7,786 nucleotides of DNA. Source: a bacterium. GTDB lineage: Bacteria > Patescibacteriota > Patescibacteriia > UBA1558 > S5-K13. Made by a program: the position numbers and the translations under genes. Positions 1 to 5,403 of this stretch are shown piece after piece (position 1 is the first letter of the stretch; every line of letters starts with the position of its first letter). The stretch lies in the NCBI GenBank assembly GCA_021106915.1, contig JAIOTH010000059.1, forward strand, positions 1 to 7,786, in the 5' to 3' direction. The notes beneath the pieces are model-generated. The model saw only the letters and a program-made list of their open reading frames with translations, was not told the DNA's origin and did no database searches.

Positions 1-115
1 ATTTATTTAGAATATATAAATATATTATAAAATTGCTAACTTGTCAATAATTATAACCAGTATTTACTTAATAAATGCTATTAAATAGCTAAAATAAAGG
101 AATATATATAATATG

Positions 116-134
116 TTGTCAGAAATATTGACAA
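116..134. promoter_or_regulatory. Dyad TTGTCA-N7-TGACAA over the trmB -35 box
   Basis: TTGTCA (116-121) and TGACAA (129-134) are perfect reverse complements separated by 7 bases. The right arm overlaps the TTGACA -35 box of the trmB promoter. A further copy of the left arm, TTGTCAATA (41-49), is the exact reverse complement of TATTGACAA (126-134). A symmetric site over the -35 is the usual place for a repressor operator. Autoregulation by the TrmB-like protein is the simplest guess, but nothing in the sequence names the binding protein. Confidence 0.4.
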
Positions 135-156
135 TATTCTCTAAGCATATTAAAAT
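128..156 (+). promoter_or_regulatory. Sigma70-type promoter of the trmB-like gene
   Basis: TTGACA (128-133), a 17-base spacer, then TAAAAT (151-156). This is a full -35 consensus, ideal spacing and a 5/6 match to TATAAT. Transcription would start near 163, giving a leader of about 104 bases before the ATG at 267. The perR promoter on the other strand has exactly the same hexamers and spacing. Apart from this promoter, its dyad and the leader repeat, bases 1-266 hold only A/T-rich sequence, including a weak all-A/T palindrome at 11-26. Confidence 0.7.
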
Positions 157-185
157 AATAAGTGGAGAAACATCAAAAACTTAGG

Positions 186-243
186 AATACTAAAAAATAT
201 TAATTGTAATTTATTATTTGTATTATATTAGTATTATTAGTAT
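186..243 (+). repeat. Leader block with tandem ATTAGTAT and an inverted partner
   Basis: ATTAGTAT occurs at 227-234 and again at 236-243, one base apart. AATACTAA at 186-193 is the exact reverse complement of TTAGTATT at 228-235, so the transcript could form an 8-bp stem with a 34-base loop. The stretch 211-243 matches the perR leader (minus strand, 5348 down to 5319) at 29 of 30 aligned bases plus a 3-base insertion. It lies 23 bases before the trmB ATG. It could be a shared operator or an RNA structure. Confidence 0.45.
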
Positions 244-266
244 CAATTTGTATATTGGCATCGTAT

Positions 267-998
267 ATGATTGAAGAAAAAATATTAAGAGATTTGGGAT
301 TAACAGAAATAGAAGCTAAAATATATTTAGCTTGTTTAGAATTAGGAACTGATAGTGTTTTACATATCGCTAAAAAAGCAGAAATAAAAAGACCAACTTG
401 TTATTTAAGTTTAGATAACTTATTTGAAAAAGGTTTAGTGAGCAAAATAGAGAAAAAAAATACTACTCTCTACTCAGCCGAGGATCCTAATATTATTTTA
501 AATAAGTACAAAGAAAAAATAGCTAACTTTCAAGACTTATTACCCTTCTTTCATGCTAAGTTCAATAAAGGTCCTAAACCTAAAATCAGATATTATGAGG
601 GAAAAGAAGCTTTGTGGGAGATATATACTAAAGTCATAGCCCCTGAAAAAAAAATTTATTTTTTTGGTACAGATATTGAAAAACTACTAAAACACTTTCC
701 AACTCTCATTGACTATTGGGTAAAAAATTATTCTACCAAATGTAAAAAGTCTTTAGAATTAGTCTCTTATAATAAAGCTGGACTTAAACACGCCAAAATA
801 AATAAAAAAAACCGGGAAATCCGAGTTATGCCTAAAAATTTACCCGTATTTGCCGACATTGCCATTATTAAAAATAAAGTCTTTATAGTTTCTTTAGATA
901 ATTTATTTGGAATCTTAATAGAATCCGATGATATAGCTAAAACCTTTAAAAACTTTTTTATGTTAGCTTGGATGGCTGCCAAGCCTAATTCTAAATAA
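267..998 (+). CDS. TrmB-family transcriptional regulator
   Basis: 243-residue predicted DNA-binding regulator. Residues ~1-65 read as a TrmB winged helix: an LxxLGLTxxEAKIY start, then a helix-turn-helix (HIAKKAEIKRPTCYLSLDNL) and the wing (EKGLVSKIEKKNTTLYSAEDP). A short helical linker (~75-100) leads to a C-terminal domain beginning IRYYEGKEALWEIY and running through FFGTDIEK and DIAIIKNKVFIVSLDN. This is the architecture of TrmB-like proteins with a PLD-like effector domain. In archaea the family senses sugars; the ligand here is unknown. I chose ATG 267 because the motif begins right after it. An in-frame TTG at 255 would add only four residues, and neither start has a ribosome binding site. 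The secreted-protein gene follows after six bases, so the two are probably co-transcribed. Confidence 0.85.
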   Translation: MIEEKILRDLGLTEIEAKIYLACLELGTDSVLHIAKKAEIKRPTCYLSLDNLFEKGLVSKIEKKNTTLYSAEDPNIILNKYKEKIANFQDLLPFFHAKFNKGPKPKIRYYEGKEALWEIYTKVIAPEKKIYFFGTDIEKLLKHFPTLIDYWVKNYSTKCKKSLELVSYNKAGLKHAKINKKNREIRVMPKNLPVFADIAIIKNKVFIVSLDNLFGILIESDDIAKTFKNFFMLAWMAAKPNSK

Positions 999-1004
999 AA
1001 CATT

Positions 1005-2309
1005 ATGAAATCAAAAACACTCCTCAAAATAATCATTCTCATCTTCATTCTATTGATACCTAATCTTTATTTAGTATCATCAGCTGAAGCTGAAAATAAT
1101 AACTATAATAATCTTAATAATTATTTAGAATATTTTTATAATCGCTATAGTGATCATTTTCATCAAAATGGTTTAAAATATTCTGTTCCTAGTTATGGAG
1201 TAGTAGACTTTGAAACTCCTCAAAAAGCTAGAGAATGGATAGCTTTAACTTCTTATTATAAATATAAAGCTTTAAAAGATGAATCCTCTCAGACAATCCT
1301 AAAATTAGGAATTTTAAATACTTATCGTGAATTATCTCAAAGACCAAAACAAAGCCAATCATTTGCTGATTCCGAAGCCCATTTTTTAACATTAAGAATG
1401 ATAGAAACTGTTCCCAACCTATTCAAAGAGTCTCAAAAAGATAAAATATTATCTATAATTAATAACTATCTTGAAGAAGGTATTAAGGCTCCAGACACTG
1501 AAAATCGCGCTATCATAGCTGGAGCTCATTGGCAATATATTGTTAATTATTTATTTGAAAAACAAATTATTAATTCTCAAGAAAAAAATTACTATAATAA
1601 TTTAATAAAAAGAAAAATAGACTCTGCCATTAAAAAATCTATCAACTCTGATAATTGGTATTTAGAAAATAAAATGACTGACTTTTCTGTGCATTATCAC
1701 ACAGTCTCTGCTTTTATGTTAATGGTCTATGGTGATTTAAGTGAACAAAAAGAATATTTAGATACTGCGGAAAAAATGTATCATAATATTAAAAAAATAT
1801 CTTTTCATAACGGCCTGGTAGAAACTCAATTAGGTCATCGTCCTATTGGAGTCGGTGCTCAATTCTATTTAATGCAAGGACTTTTAGGAAAATATTTTAA
1901 TGACTCTGACTATATGGTTTATTTATTTTATGCTAGTGGAAATAAATTTTTCTCTGACCCAAAATATCCCAATAGATTAGAATTCCATTCCACTACTATA
2001 AATTCCGATCCAGAATATCATGATGACTATGCTTTTAGTGATGTAGCTGAATTAGGATTAATAATTCCTAAATTTAAAAATATCGACTTATACTATAGAT
2101 CTTCTTTTTATAATCCCATTTTTGAATCTGCTGATAAAACTTTTGATATAAAAAATAATGGCCAAGAAATTGTATTTAATGATCAAAAAAATACACTTCA
2201 TAACTCCAATTACTCCTCTATTACCAATAAAGTAAAAATCTATACTCAACATGAAGAAGATATTTCCTTTCAACTAAACACCTCTTTTATTGACATTAAT
2301 ATCTATTAA
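1005..2309 (+). CDS. Secreted protein of unknown function, mainly helical
   Basis: 434 residues, not recognised as a named family. The N-terminus is a classical Sec signal peptide: Lys at 2, 4 and 8, a hydrophobic core at ~9-24, and an AEA cleavage motif at 27-29. There is no lipobox cysteine and no cysteine anywhere. The mature part is rich in Asn, Tyr and Lys and looks like successive amphipathic helices (for example ~75-110, 125-160, 165-205, 230-265, 280-310). It has conserved-looking clusters AGAHWQY (172-178), SVHYH (228-232), GHRPIGVGAQF (277-287) and EYHDDYAFSD (337-346). Spacing and aromatic/His clusters recall alpha/alpha-toroid enzymes such as polysaccharide lyases, but that is a guess. 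It starts six bases after the TrmB-like gene, so that regulator probably controls it; a sugar-related role would fit. No Shine-Dalgarno precedes the ATG. Confidence 0.8.
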   Translation: MKSKTLLKIIILIFILLIPNLYLVSSAEAENNNYNNLNNYLEYFYNRYSDHFHQNGLKYSVPSYGVVDFETPQKAREWIALTSYYKYKALKDESSQTILKLGILNTYRELSQRPKQSQSFADSEAHFLTLRMIETVPNLFKESQKDKILSIINNYLEEGIKAPDTENRAIIAGAHWQYIVNYLFEKQIINSQEKNYYNNLIKRKIDSAIKKSINSDNWYLENKMTDFSVHYHTVSAFMLMVYGDLSEQKEYLDTAEKMYHNIKKISFHNGLVETQLGHRPIGVGAQFYLMQGLLGKYFNDSDYMVYLFYASGNKFFSDPKYPNRLEFHSTTINSDPEYHDDYAFSDVAELGLIIPKFKNIDLYYRSSFYNPIFESADKTFDIKNNGQEIVFNDQKNTLHNSNYSSITNKVKIYTQHEEDISFQLNTSFIDINIY

Positions 2310-2328
2310 ACATATAATAATTATGTTT
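2308..2328 (+). terminator. Weak hairpin after the secreted-protein gene
   Basis: AAACATA (2308-2314) and TATGTTT (2322-2328) form a 7-bp stem with a 7-base loop, starting inside the stop codon and followed by TTAAGAG. The stem is A/T-rich and the T tract is short, so termination here would be inefficient. The downstream dksA-like gene may receive read-through. Confidence 0.35.
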
Positions 2329-2362
2329 TAAGAGTAATTAATTCTTAATTTTAATTTATTAG

Positions 2363-2420
2363 CCTACTGACAAACGGGAATCAAAATTTTTAATTTCTGA
2401 TCTGTTCCGTTAAGCAGGAG
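2363..2420 (+). other. GC-richer island with nested inverted repeats (possible structured leader)
   Basis: In an otherwise A/T-only gap before the dksA-like gene, AACGG (2373-2377) pairs with CCGTT (2407-2411). The helix continues through AA/TT around a bulged G and through TCA (2381-2383) with TGA (2398-2400). An outer helix CTACTG (2364-2369) with CAGGAG (2415-2420) has one mismatch and would bury the only strong AGGAG in the gap. The rest of the gap (2421-2510) is A/T-rich spacer. No known riboswitch class is recognised, and I found no convincing promoter here. Confidence 0.3.
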
Positions 2421-2510
2421 AATGAATAATTTAAACAAAATTAATTTGGAATTAAATAATTAAAAATTAAATTTAAATTTGAAATTTATAATTTAAAATT
2501 GATAAACTAT

Positions 2511-2873
2511 ATGGATAAAAAAATAATAGAACAAATTGAAAAAATATTATTAACTGAAAAAGAAGAACTTAAAAAACAATTAGAAAGTTTCGCTGATAAA
2601 AATAAACACGCTGAAAATGATTATGATGCTAAATTTCCTGATTACGGAAATCACGAAGATGAAAATGCTGCCGAAGTAGCTGACTTTGAAGGTGGTCTAT
2701 ATTTAGAAAAAACTCTTGAAAAATCACTTCAAAAAACAATTGAAGCCTTAGAGTCTATTAAAAAAGGAACTTACGGAAAATGCATTCAATGTGGTAAAAG
2801 TATTCCTGAAAAAAGATGTTTAGCTTTTCCAACTGCCAATAAATGCATGGATTGTAAAAAAAGCACATTATAA
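2511..2873 (+). CDS. DksA/TraR-family zinc-finger protein
   Basis: 120 residues, small member of the DksA/TraR C4-type zinc-finger family. Residues ~4-82 form a helical hairpin (KKIIEQIEKILL... and LEKTLEKSLQKTIEALESI) with an acidic tip region HEDENAAEVADFE (~48-60). The C-terminal finger is C91-x2-C94-x17-C112-x2-C115 in the typical context TYGKCIQCGKSI...RCLAFPTANKC. Family members bind the RNA polymerase secondary channel and modulate initiation. The DxxDxA tip of E. coli DksA is absent, as in many short homologues, so a ppGpp-linked role is not assured. I chose ATG 2511 over an in-frame TTG at 2499. No Shine-Dalgarno is visible. The stop codon directly abuts the lspA start, so the two form a tight operon. 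Confidence 0.88.
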   Translation: MDKKIIEQIEKILLTEKEELKKQLESFADKNKHAENDYDAKFPDYGNHEDENAAEVADFEGGLYLEKTLEKSLQKTIEALESIKKGTYGKCIQCGKSIPEKRCLAFPTANKCMDCKKSTL

Positions 2874-3329
2874 ATGAATAAAAATAAGACTATTATCATT
2901 AACTTGGCCATCTTATTTCTATTTATAATAGATCGCATTAGTAAATATTTAGCTTTAAATAAACTACCCTCTCCGGGAGTTTATTTTTTTTCTAAAATAG
3001 GCTTAGAATTCCAAAAAAATAGTGGTATTGCCTTTGGAATTAAAATTAATCAATTATTCATTATAATTCTCATTAGTATCATTATGATATTTCTAATTAA
3101 TTATCTAGTAAAAAAATGGACTCAAAAATCATACTGGAAATATTTTCTATTAGCCCTAATCCTAATCGGAGCCATTAGTAATTTAATAGATAGAATAAAT
3201 TATAATTATGTTATTGATTTTATTTCTATTAGCAGATACTTTCCTGTTTTTAACTTAGCTGATCTATATATTAGCTCTGCTGTCCTAGTTTATCTAATAA
3301 TCAACTATCAAGAGAATAAATTAAAATAA
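2874..3329 (+). CDS. lspA: Lipoprotein signal peptidase (signal peptidase II)
   Basis: 151-residue inner-membrane aspartyl protease that removes the signal peptide from diacylglyceryl-modified prolipoproteins. Four hydrophobic segments lie at roughly 7-28, 60-78, 88-105 and 125-147. Family blocks appear in order: IDRISKYLA (19-27), NSGIAFG (49-55), GAISNLIDR (99-107), VIDF (113-116) and FPVFNLAD (123-130). The catalytic Asp pair is D115 and D130. A Ser replaces the usual Gly in the GAxGNxxDR block. It is somewhat shorter than E. coli LspA. The ATG follows the dksA-like stop codon with no gap, which suggests translational coupling. The stop codon overlaps the downstream terminator stem. Confidence 0.95.
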   Translation: MNKNKTIIINLAILFLFIIDRISKYLALNKLPSPGVYFFSKIGLEFQKNSGIAFGIKINQLFIIILISIIMIFLINYLVKKWTQKSYWKYFLLALILIGAISNLIDRINYNYVIDFISISRYFPVFNLADLYISSAVLVYLIINYQENKLK

Positions 3330-3362
3330 AAAGATATTACTAAAATATAGCAATATCTTTTT
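3328..3362 (+). terminator. Rho-independent terminator after lspA
   Basis: AAAAAGATATT (3328-3338) and AATATCTTTTT (3352-3362) form a perfect 11-bp stem with a 13-base loop, ending in five T. The A and T tracts on both sides would let it act in both directions, so it may also stop transcription arriving from the mutM remnant on the minus strand. Confidence 0.7.
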
Positions 3363-3377
3363 AAAACTCAACTAAGC

Positions 3378-3567
3378 TTATAACTTATTATTTATAACTC
3401 CCTTCTGACAATTACAACAATATCTAGTTCCGCGACCAGCTAACAAAATTACTATTAGCACCTCTGACAATTTTAAATAATAAAATATCTATCTTCTTAA
3501 TCTTTTTATTAAGAATAATATTATTTAAATCATTAACAATAGTTTCTACTTCTGGTAATTCTGGCAT
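3378..3567 (-). pseudogene. mutM: Remnant of mutM/fpg (formamidopyrimidine-DNA glycosylase), internally deleted
   Basis: Reading the minus strand from the ATG at 3567 gives MPELPEVETIVNDLNNIILN, the signature N-terminus of Fpg/MutM with catalytic Pro2 and Glu3. That frame continues through KIVRGANSNFV and stops at TAG 3424-3426. In a second frame, 3440 down to 3378 reads AGRGTRYCCNCQKGVINNKL then TAA. This is the extreme C-terminus of the same family, with the last CxxC of its zinc finger. About 40 N-terminal and 20 C-terminal codons survive. The ~200 residues between them are missing and the join, near 3438-3450, is out of frame. MutM excises 8-oxoguanine, so this copy is dead. An AAGGA sequence about 10 bases before the ATG may be a relic of its ribosome binding site. 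An assembly error is the main alternative. Confidence 0.8.
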
Positions 3568-3600
3568 AAGATGAGTCCTTAATAAATAAACCTCTCTTTA

Positions 3601-3716
3601 TGTCATCCTGAAGATGTCATCCTGAACTTGAGGGTCTGCCCCAGCAAAGCGAGGGTATTCAGGATCTCAAGATTCCCTGCCTACCGGCAGGCAGGCGGAT
3701 CAAGTCCGGAATGACA
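3601..3716. repeat. GC-rich palindromic dispersed-repeat (REP/MITE-like) element
   Basis: TGTCATCCTGAA occurs twice (3601-3612 and 3615-3626), and the element closes with GGAATGACA (3708-3716), giving TGTCAT/ATGACA ends. Internal inverted repeats include CCTGAA (3621-3626) with TTCAGG (3658-3663), CTTGAG with CTCAAG, GATTCC with GGAAT, and a CTGCCTACCGGCAGGCAGG hairpin (around 3677-3695). Composition is far more GC-rich than the flanks. No reading frame for a transposase is present. Similar TGTCATCCTGAA...GGAATGACA segments are familiar as intergenic repeats in diverse bacteria. It lies between the mutM remnant and dfx. The remaining 3717-3757 holds a direct repeat GTGCTTTA (3737-3744, 3753-3760) and nothing else. 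Confidence 0.7.
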
Positions 3717-3757
3717 GCAGACATTATTTTGTTCTCGTGCTTTAATATTTTTGTGCT

Positions 3758-4165
3758 TTATGAAATTTTTTTTACCCACAAACCGTGAACATTACAATAT
3801 ACCCGAACTTCAACTATTTCATCTCTAGTTTGGAATTCCATTTCTGTACTGTCTCCCGGTTTTAAGAAATGTTTACCTATTTTACCAGTTTTAGTTTCTA
3901 CTTCCACCCATTCAATATAATGATCTTCTTCCATGGGATGAGTAACTTCTCCAATTTTAACAATAATTCCATCTCCACCCTTACAAACATTATCCGGTAG
4001 TTGTTCAATAACTGGTAGATGCTTGTCCTGTCCAGCATCTTCTGTTTTTTCAGTTATTAATTTCATAGCCTGACCACAACAAACCAATTCTCCAGCCCCA
4101 ATATGTAAAACTTCTGTAATATTTCCACAAATTTCACATTTATAAATTTCTCTTTTTTTAGTCAT
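3758..4165 (-). CDS. dfx: Desulfoferrodoxin (superoxide reductase)
   Basis: 135-residue cytosolic 2Fe superoxide reductase that reduces superoxide to H2O2 without releasing O2. The N-terminal desulforedoxin-like centre I has C10, C13, C29 and C30 (YKCEICGN, LVCCGQ). The catalytic centre II has His ligands H49 (DKHLP), H76 (THPM), H82 (EDHYIEW) and H127 and Cys ligand C124 (YCNVHGLW). The loop lysine K48 is kept. The usual Glu before it is Asp47, a conservative change in the sixth-ligand position. C61 is an extra cysteine. It is the last gene of the perR-rbr-dfx set, 69 bases after rbr, and its product H2O2 is the substrate of rubrerythrin. The start is an ATG with no Shine-Dalgarno. No convincing terminator follows. 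Confidence 0.95.
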   Translation of the reverse strand: MTKKREIYKCEICGNITEVLHIGAGELVCCGQAMKLITEKTEDAGQDKHLPVIEQLPDNVCKGGDGIIVKIGEVTHPMEEDHYIEWVEVETKTGKIGKHFLKPGDSTEMEFQTRDEIVEVRVYCNVHGLWVKKIS

Positions 4166-4189
4166 AAGTTTTTTATTAATTAATAATTG

Positions 4190-4219
4190 GTAGTTAGTGG
4201 TTTACAAACTAAGAACTAC
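4190..4219 (-). other. Imperfect hairpin in the rbr-dfx gap
   Basis: GTAGTTAGT (4190-4198) pairs with ACT (4208-4210) and AACTAC (4214-4219), leaving a three-base bulge. It sits 25 bases before the dfx start codon. With no T run it is more likely an mRNA stability element or a decayed TAGTTAGTGG-type spacer repeat than a terminator. Confidence 0.3.
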
Positions 4220-4234
4220 ATACTGCCAACTGTT

Positions 4235-4843
4235 TTAAAGACATTTTTCTTCAAAATAAGCTCGAGGATGATCGCAAGAAGGACAAACTTCTGGAGCTTC
4301 AGTTCCTTCATGAACATAACCACAATTTCGACAAACCCAATAAGTTTTTTCTTTTTTTTTAAAGGTAGTATTAACTTCTAATTCTGCTAATACTTTTTGA
4401 TATCTTTCTTCGTGAAATGCTTCTGCTTTAGCAATAGCTTTCAATCTTTTAGCTACTTCTAGTAATCCTTCTTCTTCAGCAATTCTAGCAAAATCAGGAT
4501 ACATTGTATTGTATTCATAATTTTCACCACCAATAGCAGCCTTCAAATTACTAATTGTATCCTTCAAAATAGTTGAACAACCAGCGTCTACTTTGATTTC
4601 ATCATATTCAGATGAATTTTCTGCTTTATTTTTTAATTCATTAATCATTCGCATTAACCATTTAGCATGTTCTTTTTCTTGATTTGCTGTTAGTTCAAAA
4701 ATAGCAGCAATTTTTTCATAACCTTCTTTTTTAGCAATTTTACTATACAAAGTATAACGATTTCTAGCTTGGCTTTCTCCAATAAAAGCAGCAGCTAAAT
4801 TTTTAATTGTTTTTCTTGACCCGTTTGATGTTTTTTCATTCAT
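4235..4843 (-). CDS. rbr: Rubrerythrin (NADH-linked peroxidase)
   Basis: 202 residues. An N-terminal ferritin-like four-helix domain (~10-155) carries the diiron ligands E23 (GESQAR), E56 and H59 (ExxH in NQEKEH), E107 and E110 (ENYE), and E141 and H144 (EAFH). The C-terminal rubredoxin-like domain (~167-198) has C171-x2-C174 and C187-x2-C190 for one FeS4 site. This is the classical rubrerythrin order; the enzyme reduces H2O2 to water with electrons passed through the rubredoxin domain. It is about ten residues longer than the Desulfovibrio protein, mostly in the loop between the two helix pairs (~72-90). It lies between perR and dfx. A possible -10 box and a PerR-box-like site upstream suggest that it may also be transcribed on its own. 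The ATG at 4843 has no Shine-Dalgarno. Confidence 0.96.
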   Translation of the reverse strand: MNEKTSNGSRKTIKNLAAAFIGESQARNRYTLYSKIAKKEGYEKIAAIFELTANQEKEHAKWLMRMINELKNKAENSSEYDEIKVDAGCSTILKDTISNLKAAIGGENYEYNTMYPDFARIAEEEGLLEVAKRLKAIAKAEAFHEERYQKVLAELEVNTTFKKKEKTYWVCRNCGYVHEGTEAPEVCPSCDHPRAYFEEKCL

Positions 4844-4850
4844 AAAATTA

Positions 4851-4877
4851 TTATGTTATTTATAAGTTTATTTTATA
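4851..4877 (-). promoter_or_regulatory. Possible rbr promoter -10 with PerR-box-like site
   Basis: On the minus strand TATAAA (4877-4872) could be a -10 box, with no good -35. Just downstream, TTATAAATAACATAA (4865-4851) matches the Bacillus PerR box TTATAAT-N-ATTATAA at 11 of 14 positions and ends 7 bases before the rbr ATG. A/T richness makes such matches fairly easy, so this is tentative. Confidence 0.3.
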
Positions 4878-4942
4878 CCCTACAAAATGATTCTATAAAA
4901 AAACATCTTACGGGTTCCATAGTTTTTTATTTATTATTTAAT

Positions 4943-5314
4943 TTAATTAATCTTTTGACACTTTTTACATATTCCATAAAAATAAATTTGATAGTTTTCT
5001 ATTTTACCGGCTTTAACATTTTTTGGATACTTAAAATTTTGATAAGAATCAAAAACATCAAAAACTTTTTGGCACTTATTACAAATAAAATGAGCATGTG
5101 GCGAAAAATCTCCATCAAAGTGACTAACATCAGAAATAATTTCTCGAATCTCTCCTTTTTCCTTAAAACTTTTTAATATTCTATAAACTGTAGCTTTGCT
5201 GATACTGGGAAGTTTTTTTTGGACAGCTAAATATATCTCCTCCGTACTAGGATGAGTTTTAACGCTAGATAAGTATTCTTTAATAATCTGTTTTTGAGAA
5301 GTATTTCTCTCCAT
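4943..5314 (-). CDS. perR: Fur-family peroxide-responsive repressor, PerR type
   Basis: 123-residue metal-dependent repressor. The winged helix spans ~5-60 (HPSTEEIYLAV, then SISKATVYRILKSF). The regulatory metal ligands align one for one with Bacillus subtilis PerR: H21, D67, H73, H75 and D86. Asp at the last position is the PerR hallmark; Fur and Zur have Glu. Structural zinc cysteines are C78-x2-C81 and C116-x2-C119. With Fe bound, PerR-type proteins repress, and H2O2 oxidises the His ligands and releases DNA. I chose ATG 5314. The frame stays open back to 5500, but the extra 62 residues are A/T-derived hydrophobic sequence running through the promoter, and the family begins here. Shorter than typical PerR (~145 residues) at the N-terminus. 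First gene of perR-rbr-dfx, 99 bases before rbr. No Shine-Dalgarno. Confidence 0.92.
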   Translation of the reverse strand: MERNTSQKQIIKEYLSSVKTHPSTEEIYLAVQKKLPSISKATVYRILKSFKEKGEIREIISDVSHFDGDFSPHAHFICNKCQKVFDVFDSYQNFKYPKNVKAGKIENYQIYFYGICKKCQKIN

Positions 5315-5315
5315 A

Positions 5316-5403
5316 AATATACTAATGATACTAATATACAAATAATAATTTATTAATAATATACAATTTAAATAAAAAATTAGTATATTCGTATAATTAG
5401 TAT
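5316..5403 (-). repeat. perR leader: paired tandem ATTAGTAT motifs in inverted arrangement
   Basis: On the minus strand, ATTAGTAT lies at 5335-5328 and 5326-5319, one base apart and 4 bases before the perR ATG. Two reverse-complement copies (ATACTAAT) lie upstream at 5403-5396 and 5386-5379. AATATACTAAT (5389-5379) and ATTAGTATATT (5326-5316) are a perfect 11-bp inverted repeat with a 52-base loop. The transcript could therefore fold a stem that ends next to the start codon. The region before the ATG nearly duplicates the trmB leader at 211-243. Confidence 0.5.

Noticed and set aside
1..60. Terminator of an upstream gene (AATATA-TAAA-TATATT at 11-26)
   Set aside because: All-A/T 6-bp stem with no T tract and no gene visible before it; expected by chance in this composition.
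767..1048. Minus-strand open frame of 93 codons across the trmB / secreted-protein junction
   Set aside because: It lies antisense to two better-supported genes, has hydrophobic A/T-derived composition and no recognisable domain.
2363..2420. Self-cleaving ribozyme or known riboswitch
   Set aside because: I looked for hammerhead (CUGAUGA...GAAA), fluoride, preQ1 and guanidine-type core sequences; none fits.
2422..2463. 13-codon ORF with AGGAG one base before its ATG
   Set aside because: Spacing is too short for a normal ribosome binding site and the peptide (Asn/Leu-rich) has no leader-peptide signature. Kept only as part of a finding.
3363..3757. CRISPR array or tRNA in the gene-free stretch
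   Set aside because: Repeats are not regularly spaced and no cloverleaf or T-loop sequence is present. The stretch is explained by the mutM remnant and the palindromic repeat.
4187..4381. Plus-strand 64-codon frame antisense to rbr
   Set aside because: Covers the rubredoxin domain of rbr in antisense and has no domain of its own.
4853..5176. Plus-strand 107-codon frame antisense to perR
   Set aside because: Overlaps perR, which has full PerR ligand conservation; the frame is low-complexity hydrophobic sequence.
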